From Antedon bifida (Eukaryota; Echinodermata; Crinoidea; Comatulida; Antedonidae): a stretch of DNA of 64,000 nt. The first letter of the stretch is position 1. Each line of letters opens with the position of its first letter. The position numbers and the translations under genes were made by a program. The notes beneath the pieces were generated by a model. That model ran no database searches and was not told the origin of the DNA. It worked only from the letters and a program-made list of their open reading frames with translations. The stretch is taken from contig OY727094.1 in assembly GCA_963402885.1 (NCBI GenBank), forward strand, positions 9,240,501 through 9,304,500, in the 5' to 3' direction. Shown here in pieces: positions 35,686-47,038 of the stretch.

Positions 35686-36301
35686 CAGCCCACGAAATTC
35701 AGAAAAAAGAAGGTCGGCAAAAAATTGCCGACCTTAAATTCGCCAAGGTCGGCAGTCTCGGCAGTTCTAAAAATAGAAAATTCACCAAGGCCTAACCTCT
35801 TGCTAACCTAGGCCTAGCCTCCCTAGCTATATGTTATGCAAAAAGAACTAGCAAAATTAACTAAAATATAAAAACCTAACACTAAAATTTACAAGATAAA
35901 TTCTATTTGATAATTGCTGAACATCGTGGTTCTGGAGCTAGTCGTACACAGAGCATAGTTGCTTGCTTGGCATAACAGGGTATTCCCCTACACAGGTCTG
36001 GCGCTGTGCCCAGCCAGCTTGATAGAAAGCATGCAGCTCACACACAACATGATGTAATGGTTGAGTGAATTCAGGGATCATCTTAATTCCATGGTTTGTT
36101 AACTAAACACAACATGGTGGTGAATATGCTTGTTAAAATTTCAATGATACGATCCCTTAAAGTACCATGTTGTTGCTAGGAGGCTTGAAAGGAGGGATCT
36201 AGCCTAGTTTCTAGGTCGGCAATCTCTTGCCGTCCTCTGACAATTTAAGGTCGGCAATAAGGTCGGCAATTGCCGATTGCCGACGTGAAATTCGTGGGCT
36301 G
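35686..36301. mobile_element. 616-bp inverted-repeat transposon with GGTCGGCAAT palindromes
   Basis: The ends are cagcccacgaaattc and gaaattcgtgggctg, flanked by cattta on both sides (35,680-35,685 and 36,302-36,307). Subterminal hairpins are built of ggtcggcaa and ttgccgacc words (35,712-35,760 and 36,215-36,285). No transposase is encoded. The CAG...CTG ends could fit a hAT or PIF-like group, but the 6-bp duplication is not decisive. Confidence 0.75.
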
Positions 36302-36719
36302 CATTTATAAAATTTTATAGCATAATAAAATATAATGCACTATGTTAGATATCTCTATGTTAAACACAATTTTGAAAGTTGTCCCTTTGAGTAGGCCTAA
36401 ATTAAAGTCAACCTAATGCTTTTGTAGGCCTACTCATTACGCTTACGCCACCTTTATTAATCTAATAATTTTCTATCATATCTTTTTTAATCGCACGTAA
36501 TGGCTACCAACCATTAATATTATAAACATTGTTTGCCGAGAACTTATTATAGGATGGCATACATCAACATTTTCCGATTGTATGTTAACATACGTGCATG
36601 TTTAAAAAATATTAATGTCAATACAATTATAAAAATGATCATCCATAATTCGTCAAAGTGACGAATTAAATTCTAGTTATAAACTATAATGGAACAGATT
36701 TACAAACGATACACTTGGC

Positions 36720-37200
36720 TATCGGGCCGAATGTTAAGACTATCGGGCCCAACAATTAAGACCATCGGGCCCAAGGCATAAGGGCGTGTGGCGCTGTGTG
36801 TTGGACGTTCGACTACTGATCGTTAGACCGAGGTTCAAATCCAACTCTCGCCGCATTGCTTGTATCCTTAGGCAAGATACTTTACTTACGTTTGCCTCTC
36901 TCCACCCAGGTGTATAAATGGGTACCCGGTTAGATCAAGACACAACTTTGCGCTGATTACTAGCTGCATATATGGGAGTATGTTTCCATAGGTGTTTGAT
37001 CAGGAAATGACTGGGGTAATAATGTTCAGCGCATTGAGAGCTTGCTTATATGCGCTATATAAGAATGAACTATTATTATTATTATTAAGACAATCAGGCC
37101 AAACGTATAAACGATCGGGCACATAAAAAAATGGGCCCAGATCGTCTCTATGATGGCCCCGATCATCCGTGGCCCCCGATCGTCCTTGGCCCCAATCGTC
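36720..37200. repeat. About 22-bp tandem repeat with ATCGGGCCC core, split by a SINE
   Basis: Units such as gactatcgggcccaacaa and gaccatcgggcccaagg lie at 36,718-36,780. More degenerate units resume at 37,087-37,195 (gacaatcaggcc, cgatcgggca, cccccgatcgtcc). The intervening block is the SINE listed separately. Confidence 0.65.
36781..37086 (+). mobile_element. tRNA-derived SINE
   Basis: The head contains a B-box-like ggttcaaatcc at about 36,832 preceded by a plausible A box (gtgttggacgttcgactac). The body includes ctctccacccaggtgtataa and gggtacccgg. The 3' end is a tatgcgctatataagaat segment followed by (ATT)n. These are the standard parts of a tRNA-headed SINE. It would have been transcribed by RNA polymerase III. 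Confidence 0.75.
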
Positions 37201-37420
37201 TGTTCACCATTACAAACCTCAGTCAAAATGATCATGTAACCCAACAGAAAACATTTTCATTTCATGAGTTAGTTTTTTTTTTCTCTTGATTCTTTTGCAA
37301 AATGTGGCCTGTAAAAAAGGTGTTATAAATGAATATTATAGGCAATGTCATTATTTTGTTTCCATAGCATCCAGTGAAAGTATACTGTTCTACATACCTA
37401 CACTGAATCATACACTAAAC

Positions 37421-40400
37421 ATGTCAAAACCTCATAAGATTGGTCTTACGATTTTCGGTCTTGGAAGGGCCGGAATGATCCACTTACAGAATGCTGTCCG
37501 TAATCCAAGGGTGTGTTTGAAATGGATTGTTGAAGAAGATCTTGAGAAAGCTCTTAAGATAAGGGATGATTGCTTCTTGACAGACTCGGTGCAAATAGTA
37601 AAGGCAGATGAATCTAAGAAAGCATTGCAGGACAAGAGGTAATTTGTTTTCTTCTGCAGGGGTGAACTTAACCATCCGATGCCATGATAAGGAGCAATCG
37701 TATGTAAGGAAGCTCTTTTAAGACCTCCCAGTAGGTCTACAGTGTCTCATTAAGCTCTGTCTTGTGTGACAAACAAAAGTGATGTACCCATATATGGACA
37801 TGATGATGCAATATCACTACCATATTTAAGCATATATCACTACCATTATTTAGCCACATCACACTTTTTTGTCAAACAATTTGATAGTCTACTAGACAGA
37901 GCTTTAAAATATTTGTTAATAATGTGTATTGGCACCATTGATTGTTGAAAACACTTTACATTAGTCCAGAGAAATGTACGGGCAGGCACTACAAAAAAAG
38001 TGCTGTTTTCAAACTAGATTTTAGAAGTGATGGTAAATAGGTCTCCTAGCTACGTCGATTTTTTACCCTTTGTGAAAAAAGGAACCCCTATAAAAAGTCC
38101 TACCTATGGGTTTGATAAATGACAATACATCTAACTCTACTTGTTTTGTTGTAGTAGTAGAATTAATTTATGTTTTTATATTGTTAGTGTGGAAGTTGTT
38201 ATTGTGTGTACACCAACAGCCTATCATTCAGATATCATTCTAGCAGCTTTAAAAGAAGGTACGTGTCATTGATTTATACACTGGCTGCAATATCGACCTT
38301 TGTTTCATGATATAACTACGCAGCATGTTTCTCGAGCATGCACATGATGACATTGACTGGATATGTGCCACGTCATAAATATTTTTTAAGAGCAGGTACT
38401 GCAGTTATTCAACAGTCATATTAGTTACAGTAGTAACAAGATTTTTTTTTTATTATGGTCGTGAAGGCACCTTTAATTACTAAAGAATTGATTTTAAAAA
38501 GGAATGCAAAATCAAAATTTACAAAACACTCTACATACACATGATCATATTATGTATTCTCCTATACAGAAATGAACTGTACAGAGAGAGAACAAATTTA
38601 TAGAATATTTTCCAACGTAATCAGTCAGCTTTTTGTTAATTATTTTACAATTGGTGACGTGTTGACGTCTTTCTGAGCAGCTCTTGCAAACTTTTTGGTG
38701 TCGCTAAGAATGTAAAAATGTTTCACAATATCTTTCACAGGAAAGGCTGTGTTTTGTGAAAAACCAATTGCAATAGAAGAAGAGGTGGTACGAACATGTT
38801 ACGCAGCTGCTAGGGAGTGTGGAAAGTTGTTATACTGTGCTCTTAACAGGTAATAATATTAGTTTATATTTTATATCGCTCCAAAAATGTACTTTCATCG
38901 CTAAACCAGTCATACTTTAACATTCAAATCGCGGCGAAAGTACAAAATAGGTGGCGCTGTTGTATTTCAAAAGCAATAGTATAAAACAAAATATTTTCCG
39001 AACGCGAAAAGATTTTTTTTTTCATACACGAAAATAAGTACTGTACGATCGTTTAATAGTGCGTACTATTGCACGCCATGTAACCCACATTCGTCCAAAA
39101 AAAATGACAGGAATTTATTTAGGTGTTATATAAAAATGTATATTAAATCTATCAAAATAGTATTTTTTAAAGAAAATCGGCTTGGCTTTAATATTATGAT
39201 TCTGTACTCAAGCTGTTTAACCAATTTTCAGCTATTAAAAACAATTATCATAGAAGGAGATAGGTAAATGCGAAGCATCCTCGTAATATTGTGTGCAGGT
39301 ATTTTTCAGCATCGACATCCATTAGACAGTGTATACCACGATCGGAAAACACCCCTATTTGGAGCAAATCGTTGAACCTCAATTCGTTTTAATCGTCAAT
39401 AACTAATCATCTAACTCAACTTAATTAGTAAACAGGCTTACATAAGGTGGTTAAAATCAGTGCCGAACGTACGAACCAACTTTATATACCATCGAGTAAA
39501 CATTCTAGAAGTAACGCGCAATTTATCAAATTTTGCCCTTACATAAATTTATATATAGAAGCCTATACATTTGTACAGGTCAAATGTTTGCCCTACATAC
39601 TGATGTAATTGTATTGTGTAAAAAAAAACACATGTATAGCATGTTGATTGCATTTATGCCTATTATTATTGCGTAATAAAAATGAATTAATTATTATTAA
39701 AACTACAGTATTATTATTATTTTCAGACGGTATGATCCATCAATGCGAGAAATTTATACACGTGTAAAATCCGGTGAAATAGGACAAGTTAGATCTATTA
39801 AAACTACAAGTAGAGACCATCCTCAGCCAACCACTGCCTTTTTAAAAATTTCAGGTTAGCTATTATTTATTGTGGTTACATTTTTTTTTCAGGCTTTAGC
39901 ATAACAGAAGAAGAGAAGAGTTAATTAAAAACTTGGTGGTGACATAATAGTTATGCTGCCATTTTTTTTCACCCACCAGATCCTCACTCTCTAAGTATAA
40001 GATAAGGCTTTTAATGTATTGGTTCTGAAACCTCTGTTTTTGCTCCCTGGAAAGGTAGAAGTGGGAAGATGAGAATGGTGAGGGAAGGGCCTGCAAATTG
40101 AAAAATAATGCTGAACTTTACACTAATATTCATTATAATATTCACATTGCATTGTATAAAAATTAAGTATATCTGATACATGGTTTCTCTAAGGATTAGA
40201 GAATTCCAATTTGTTTACATTGAACACATTTTGTTAATAGGTGGTATATTCCATGACTGTGCTACACACGATATGGATATGATATGCTGGATTATGGGTG
40301 AAGCTCCCTCTACCATAGTGTGTCAAGCTCATTCATTTATTCCCGAGATAAGCGCCCTCAATGATGTGGATCAAGTCGGAATCATGATGAAATTTCCGAG

Positions 40401-42127
40401 TGGTGCTATTGCTCAAATCGATCTAAACCGTAATGCATATTATGGGTATGATCAGAGACTTGAGGTAAGGAGCGAATGCTCTTTTGACCTTTGACATGAA
40501 ACATAATTTGATAAATCCAATATGTAAAAAACAAAAACATTTAGCTTCATAGGATATGTAGTGTCCAAGATGCAGGCTAGAAGAAATTTCATTCAAATTT
40601 TCAATTAAATTTCATTTAAATACCACGTCTCTTTTTAAGGCCTGTATCTCAGAATTTACATATCATATTAATTTGTTTTTTTGTGTGTTTTGGTTAAATG
40701 ACACTAAAATATCTATAAAATTTAATTAAATATGGTATTAAAACAATAATTAATCCTTGTCACTAAAAATAATAATAATCTAAATATTGTTTATAATTAA
40801 ATGCAATAAAAAACACAAATATTTATAAATTTCTATAAAATATAATATGAAAAAATAATCTTTAAATCCAGTCTATAAAATTACTTTGTAATTTCAGTAA
40901 AAACAATAAACACCTGTCTGCCTATTCGATTATTACAATTTTTTTTTTTACAAAAATGTAATCAAGGTGACTGGAGAGAGTTTTGCATTACAATAAAAAT
41001 ACAAATTTTTCTTTATTCTGGAAAATAATACATTTAAAGTACTGGTCTACCAAGATGGAAAATAAAATAAAAACAATGTTAGTATAAACAAAAACTATGT
41101 AAAATCAATAGAAATTATAAATATTTTTTAATTCAATTAGATTAGATTTTAGGTTAAAGCTCTTCTAGTTTGACAAAAAAAAGGTGTGATGTGTCCAAAT
41201 ATGGTAGTGATATGATGTCATCGTGTCCATATATATGGGCACATCACATTATTTTGTCACATCAACTTTGATAGTGTTCACATAGTTTTAGTTTTTCATG
41301 ATTTTTTGATATATGTACAGGAAAATTATTCCACAGGGTTGATGCTCTATAAATAAGTATTAGTTGATTGCTGTATAATTGCACAGATAGCATCCTACTG
41401 TAAATAGAGCTTCTAATTTGCGATGACCAAACTATGTCATAATACTGGTTCTTTGTGCCCATGCGGGATGTTGCGGTATGTACTACTATGTCTATACTTA
41501 CATTATAAACACTTTGTCATGTTGTTCTCAGGTATTCGGTTCTAAAGGTATGCTGCAAACTGCGAATCAGTATCCCACGTCCGTAAGCGTCAATAATGAA
41601 CATGGACTGTGCAATGGTGCGATTCAACGTTCGTTTCCAACTCGTTATAAGGATTCATACATTCTCGAATTTGAACACTTTTTAAATGTATTACAAGGTA
41701 CGGTAAAAAAATAATTTATATATATTGTTTGAAGGTTTGCATGGCGAAATCAAATGTTGATATAAAATTTGCGGTACATCTCAGGAGTAAGAATGCGCTC
41801 ACTCCCGAGGACGATCAAAGCATATTGATCGAAACCTCGAGAAACTCCTCAGAACTAATATACGGAGTGTACCAAAAACTTTATATCAACAAGGTACAGT
41901 AATAAAACAATTTAGAAAAAGATTCTATAAGGAAAAAATACCACATCAAAAAATGTTGACAACATTTAAACAAAGTATTTTGTAATTGATTGTAATTGTT
42001 TTGTTTTACAGGATTTGAGGCTTCCTTAGACGTCACTGAAGAACAATGTTTATTGGTAACTCGTCTAGCCGAGTCATGCGAAGAATCTCTCAAATCTGGC
42101 AAACTAATCAACTTCAAGATGGATTAG
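37421..42127 (+). CDS. Gfo/Idh/MocA oxidoreductase, inositol 2-dehydrogenase-like
   Basis: Seven exons: 37421-37638, 38188-38258, 38741-38849, 39727-39854, 40241-40464, 41532-41697, 42012-42127. The joins are in frame and encode 343 residues, the normal length for bacterial-type myo-inositol dehydrogenases. The N-terminus has the Rossmann NAD(P)-binding loop FGLGRAG. Exon 3 has the VFCEKP motif with the catalytic lysine. Exon 5 has GGIFHDCATHDMD, whose Asp and His four residues apart match the catalytic pair of the IolG group. The family oxidises polyol or sugar hydroxyls with NAD(P)+, probably in the cytosol; the substrate here is inferred. I chose the ATG at 37421 because homology begins right after it. 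An in-frame upstream ATG at 37286 would add 45 unremarkable residues. The gene seems intact. A candidate AATAAA lies at 42747-42752. Confidence 0.88.
37750..37908. mobile_element. MITE copy 2 in oxidoreductase intron 1
   Basis: Same family as 31,851-32,014, opposite orientation: taagctctgtct at the left end, agacagagcttta at the right, with cccatatatggacatgatga and cacatcacacttttttgtca inside. Confidence 0.75.
39175..39562. repeat. Dispersed repeat, partner of 25,940-26,295
   Basis: This copy in oxidoreductase intron 3 shares long words with the gene B intron copy, including ggagataggtaaatgcgaag. It is slightly longer owing to small insertions. Confidence 0.75.
41154..41292. mobile_element. 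MITE copy 3 in oxidoreductase intron 5
   Basis: Begins ttaaagctcttctagtttga, carries ccaaatatggtagtgatatg and atgtccatatatatgggcac, and ends in a degraded tttgatagtgttcacatag terminus. Confidence 0.7.
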
Positions 42128-43434
42128 AATTCCGTTTCAGCCATCACTCAATTACCGTATATGACTGAGTATAATCTCATACTCAAGCATAATTCTACCC
42201 TCTGATCTAGACTGAATATGGACAAAAGACTTTGGTCAATTCTATCTGTGTTTAATCATAGAGATTATTATAGTGAACTATTATTTCTATGGTATAATTC
42301 CACTCCCTAATTTTTGCCAATACAATATACTTGGACATATATGGTTTATATTTTAAATCAGGGACACCCACCTTTAAAGTTTTCTACCCACCTTTAAACA
42401 TTTGTAGGCCTTCGTAGTCTAATTTTAATAACCCACCCAAGAAACCTCACGTTACCAGAAAATGCCGTCCACAATTTGTTTACACCCATCCTTTGAGCTC
42501 TCTGTTAAATGTCCTTAATATTGGCAGTATAGTAATTTTATTATGGGAATATGGATCCTTTCAAAATTATTCTACTGCATTAAACTACATTATTTTTCAC
42601 TGAAATAATTATTTTCGTTTCAGTTTTATGAGGCAGTCACTGCAATAGACAGTATGATAATAGTGAAGTAACCTTGCTAAATAATTGCATGAATAGGTAA
42701 TGCACTAACTGCAGTAGAATAATATTGTCCTTAAATAGAAACATAAAATAAAAAAACTTGAATTACATTTGCTGCTGATTTTTGAAATTTAAAAAAAAAA
42801 AATGTCTAAATAATTTTTTGTTGAATATGCCATTTTAATATACTTTTAACTTTTACCAAAAATCGAATAGTCTCTTTATAAGTGAAGTGTGGTAGTGAAT
42901 AACTTGATTAAAATTACAAAATGGCCTATTTAAAATTTGATGTTTAGAGGACAATAAATTATCATTAATAAATAAATTATTTACTATATTTAATAACATT
43001 TTAAAACGATCGATAATAGAGTATTTTAAGCATAAATATATGTTTATTAGAATTAACAAATAAATGATTTAATATAATATAATTCATGACTAACTCCATG
43101 AATAGAGTATAAACAAAATGTATACTGTTGTAAATGTAATTTTAACAAATACAACTCACTATTTTAAAATAATCGATTATGACAATAATAAGTGTGTTAT
43201 TATATTAAAATTAATTCAATATTAAGGGGAATATAAAAATTACAGTTTCAAAATCATTTGTTGTGTCAAATATATATAAAAAAGGAAAAAATGCTCTGGT
43301 GTATCTGTTTTTCATGTCTTAACAAAGTTATGTGTGGATAGAATCCAGATTTATTCATATGTGTAAAATAATATAAAATTATTTTGATGAAAAGCAACGT
43401 ATTTATTATATACAGTACAATACCTTTCACAGGG
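42128..43434. other. 3' flank of the oxidoreductase gene
   Basis: AT-rich DNA holding the presumed 3' UTR and the AATAAA at 42747. No other coding or repeat structure was recognised before the minisatellite. Confidence 0.5.
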
Positions 43435-44253
43435 CCATAAAACTGTGAGTGAACTCTGGAGTACAACAAACACCAGGGTTTTAACACCGGCGTTTGTGTA
43501 AACTCTGAAGTACAACACACACCATGGCCTTAATACCAGCATTTTGTGTGGTATCCACAGTTACTAATGTGTGTGTAAACTCTGGAGTACAACACACACC
43601 AGGGCCTTACCACCAGCGTTTTGTGTGGTGTGCACAGTTACTGGTGTGTGAAAACTCTGGTGTACAACACACACCAGGGCGTTAACACAGGCGTTTTGTG
43701 TAGTGTGCACACTAGAGTGTGTAAACTCTGGAGTACAACACACACCAGGGCGTTAACACAGGCGTTTTGTGTAGTGTGCACACTGGTGTGTGTAAACTCT
43801 GGTGTACAACACACACCAGGGCGTTAACACAGGCGTTTTGTGTAGTGTGCACACTAGAGTGTGTAAACTCTGGAGTACAACACACACCAGGGCGTTAACA
43901 CAGGCGTTTTGTGTAGTGTGCACACTAGAGTGTGTAAACTCTGGTGTACAACACACACCAGAGCGTTAACACAGGCGTTTTGTGTAGTGTGCACACTAGA
44001 GTGTGTAAACTCTGGTGTACAACACACACCAGGGCGTTAACACAGGCGTTTTGTGTAGTGTGCACACTAGAGTGTGTAAACTCTGGTGTACAACACACAC
44101 CAGAGCGTTAACACAGGCGTTTTGTGTAGTGTGCACACTGGTGTGTGTAAACTCTGGTGTACAACACACACCAGAGCGTTAACACAGGCGTTTTGTGTAG
44201 TGTGCACACTAGAGTGTGTAAACTCTGGTGTACAACACACACCAGAGCGTTAA
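43435..44253. repeat. 71-bp minisatellite, left block
   Basis: About eleven head-to-tail units around gcgttttgtgtagtgtgcac and gtgtgtaaactctgg. The period is 71 bp, since unit starts at 43691 and 43762 are 71 apart. Two variants alternate: cactagagtgtg and cactggtgtgtg. The leftmost units near 43,440-43,640 are the most diverged. Because 71 is not a multiple of three, stop-poor frames appear on both strands without being genes. Confidence 0.92.
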
Positions 44254-44462
44254 TGTAAAAGGCTCTGCCCTCCCTAACTTGTGTGGGATTGCGGTTGACA
44301 CGTGCAATAATACCAGGTAACTCGTCTGAACAAACATTTATTGGCAATAAAACAGGCAAGCAAAACAGCCTCAGTTTATGGCAGTTTAATTAATTAATTA
44401 CAAATTCTTAGCATTTATTGTATTTGCTTTAGCCAGGAGAACACTACTCTCCTTGCCAGTCA
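44254..44462 (-). repeat. 3' LTR of the gypsy-type element
   Basis: 209 bp, identical to 48476-48684. The last codons of pol extend into it, the stop lying at 44444-44446. Confidence 0.92.
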
Positions 44463-47038
44463 CCCTTTGCCAATATTGCATCGCTTCTCTGGAGGTTAGC
44501 TAATTGTTGGTGAGTGTAGGACGGAAACAAACTATGTGTTTCATCTTGAGGGTGAATTTCTTTAGTAGTTTGATTTGCATTTCGGATGTTGATGGGTACT
44601 AAACTACAGGCTGTCACTTCTTTTACCATTACTGTAACATCACATACTTCAGCATCTGGACATCTGCTTAGTGCGTCTGCACACTGATTGCTCTTCCCGG
44701 GTTTGTACTTAATGTCGATATTGAAAGGTGCGAGCTGAGCCACCCAACGATGTTCCGTTGCTCCTAACTTGGCTGTCCTTAAATGAACTAATGGGTTATG
44801 ATCTGTAAAGACAGTGCATTTTGATCCTCTAATGTATGATCCAAACTTTTCTGTTACAGCCCATTTCAGAGCGAGAAGTTCTACTTTGAAGCTTGAGAGA
44901 TCTGCATAATTCTTTTCAGCTCCACGAAGGCTGCGGCTGGCATATGATATGGGGTGAAGTTTTCCATCTTCGTCTGCTTGCATTAAGCATGCTCCTAGAC
45001 CATTGAAAGAAGCGTCCACTTCTATAACAAACTCCTTACCGAATATGGGGTAGGCCAAGACAGGTGCTGTTGATAGTGCTTTCTTCAGTGTCTGGAATGC
45101 TGTTTCGGCTTGTCCACTCCATTCAAACGATAGCTTCTTCCCCGCATTTCTGGTTTTCTTTCCGGTCAATCCATGTAATGGAGCAGCAACTTTCGAGAGG
45201 CCAAATATGAATCGTCTATAGTAAGATGCAAGTCCCAAGAATGAACTCACTTGCGATGAATCTTTGGGAGTAGGCCACCGCATAACTTTCTCTACCTTAC
45301 TTGGGTCTACCGATATTCCATTTTTGTTGACGATATGACCTAGATGAGTTACTTCAGTCTGGAACAACTTGCATTTTCCACCTTTTAACTTCAAACCACT
45401 CTTCTGTAGTCTCCTGAATACTTCAGCTAATCGGTCCAAATGTTCTTCAAAAGTGTTTGAAAATACAAGGATGTCATCCAAATACAATATCAATTTTTCG
45501 AGGTTTAGATCACCAAATATATTTTCCATAATTCGCTGGAATGTTCCTGGACTATTACACAATCCTTGAGGCATGCGATTGAATTCGAATAACCCCCAAG
45601 GAACTCGAATAGCTGTTAATGGGACGGAGTCTGGGTGCATCGAAACTTGAAAATATCCATGAGAGAGATCCATAGGTGAGAAATATTCGGCTCCACCTAA
45701 AGCTTCAAGAGTCTCGTCAATCCGAGGTAACGGGAACGAATCCTTGATTGTGATTGCATTGAGTTGTCGATAATCCACACACAGTCGCAGTGCTCCTGAG
45801 CTTTTCCGTACAAGTACTACTGGGCTAGCATACGGACTAGAGGACTTCTGTATAATTCCTTTATCGAGCATGCCTTGTAGCAGCTGTTTGACTTCGGCCA
45901 TTTGTGATGGTGGTATTCTACGATAGGGCATACGGATTTGCTTGTCAGTGGAGACTTTGATTTCATGAGGAATTAAATCACAATATCCAAGATCGAACTC
46001 GCCAGTTGAGAAAACCTCTTTATGATCTACAAGCAATCTTGCAACTTGGTCAATTTCATCAGGATCGATGTTATTGAGACTTACTCCAAATGGTAGTTCC
46101 AAGATTGTGCCATCTCTACACACATGTCTCTCACAGGTATTTATTTGCGTTAGTGGAATGGGTGAGCTGTTAATTACTTGACTCTCATCAGTATAAACTT
46201 CTCTAACATCTATTTGTAGAACATCATCTGTCTGGAATGTAACTACATGAGCTTGTTGAACTAGCTCTACTGCTGCTGCTACCATGGTTTTGGGTTTTAA
46301 GATTAGTTCTTCGTCAGTTGAATTCGAAACAAGCAGACTCACTTGTGAAACTCCGGATACACAACCTTCAATTACCTCCAGACCTTCTCTATCACTGGAT
46401 GATTTAATTAACCATAGACTCTTAACATCATTATCAAGCCTACATGTGGCATCAAAACAGCATTCTAGTCTTTTTACTGATCGTGGGGGAACGACTTCTA
46501 ACAAATCTTTGGTTAGTACACCACGTTTCCCACATGTTACTTTGGACTCTGCTGTTTCATTAGACATCTTCAGGCTATTAATCACCATGCTTAGGTTTTC
46601 ATCTGGTGTATCAATGAATAATCGTAGGGCATTACATCCTAGTATCAAAGGAAAATCTTGCTTACGTCCACATTTAGGTGAATTGCTTTCTACCACCAGA
46701 AACCCAACGACGACCGTCTTATTTCCTATGGTAACAGGTATCTGTACATAACATTCAACTGCTATTTTGGTTCCTGTAACTCCAACAATCTTAATAGCAG
46801 AATCTAGGTTTTCCATTGGACCAATACGAGGCTTCAGTATTGAATTGTATACATCAGTTGGGATTATTGAGGCTTCGGCTCCTGTATCAAGAATGCAGCC
46901 GATCCGTGCACCAGCAATATCCAACATCATTTTCGGGCTCGGCGCCAGTAGTCCCAACCTAGTCGATTCAGTTTGATCCTCACTTTTCACCCTACTCTCA
47001 TGTGCAACAATAGGCAGTTTATCACTCCCTCCTACCAC
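44444..47038 (-). CDS. pol: Retrotransposon pol: protease, reverse transcriptase, RNase H
   Basis: An 864-codon open frame. The aspartic protease motif DTGAEAS is at residues 51-57. RT motifs include LRLCVDYRQLN near 418-427, FNRMPQGLCNSPGTF at 486-500 and the catalytic YLDD at 519-522. An RNase H region has FVIEVDASFNGLGACL and FTDHNPLVHL, ending with the chromo-type KPGKSNQCADALSRCP. The frame then stops inside the LTR after about 80 more residues, where gypsy elements normally carry a zinc-finger integrase of several hundred residues. That domain is missing. It overlaps gag by 7 nt in a different frame, implying ribosomal frameshifting. It copies element RNA into DNA in cytoplasmic particles. 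Confidence 0.92.
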   Translation of the reverse strand: MVGGSDKLPIVAHESRVKSEDQTESTRLGLLAPSPKMMLDIAGARIGCILDTGAEASIIPTDVYNSILKPRIGPMENLDSAIKIVGVTGTKIAVECYVQIPVTIGNKTVVVGFLVVESNSPKCGRKQDFPLILGCNALRLFIDTPDENLSMVINSLKMSNETAESKVTCGKRGVLTKDLLEVVPPRSVKRLECCFDATCRLDNDVKSLWLIKSSSDREGLEVIEGCVSGVSQVSLLVSNSTDEELILKPKTMVAAAVELVQQAHVVTFQTDDVLQIDVREVYTDESQVINSSPIPLTQINTCERHVCRDGTILELPFGVSLNNIDPDEIDQVARLLVDHKEVFSTGEFDLGYCDLIPHEIKVSTDKQIRMPYRRIPPSQMAEVKQLLQGMLDKGIIQKSSSPYASPVVLVRKSSGALRLCVDYRQLNAITIKDSFPLPRIDETLEALGGAEYFSPMDLSHGYFQVSMHPDSVPLTAIRVPWGLFEFNRMPQGLCNSPGTFQRIMENIFGDLNLEKLILYLDDILVFSNTFEEHLDRLAEVFRRLQKSGLKLKGGKCKLFQTEVTHLGHIVNKNGISVDPSKVEKVMRWPTPKDSSQVSSFLGLASYYRRFIFGLSKVAAPLHGLTGKKTRNAGKKLSFEWSGQAETAFQTLKKALSTAPVLAYPIFGKEFVIEVDASFNGLGACLMQADEDGKLHPISYASRSLRGAEKNYADLSSFKVELLALKWAVTEKFGSYIRGSKCTVFTDHNPLVHLRTAKLGATEHRWVAQLAPFNIDIKYKPGKSNQCADALSRCPDAEVCDVTVMVKEVTACSLVPINIRNANQTTKEIHPQDETHSLFPSYTHQQLANLQRSDAILAKGDWQGE

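Noticed and set aside
36781-36860. A functional tRNA gene
   Set aside because: The B-box-like segment lacks a foldable acceptor stem and continues into a SINE body with an ATT tail.
37286-37420. N-terminal extension of the oxidoreductase from an upstream ATG
   Set aside because: The extra 45 residues are unlike the family or a targeting peptide. Family similarity begins right after the ATG at 37421, and a 3' splice-like signal near 37,366 suggests the upstream part is intron or UTR.
43621-44359. Several Cys/Val/Thr-rich frames on both strands of the minisatellite (also at 48731-49084)
   Set aside because: Produced by the 71-bp repeat, which lacks stops in several frames. Not genes.
46284-46751. 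155-codon plus-strand frame
   Set aside because: Antisense shadow of the retrotransposon pol gene.
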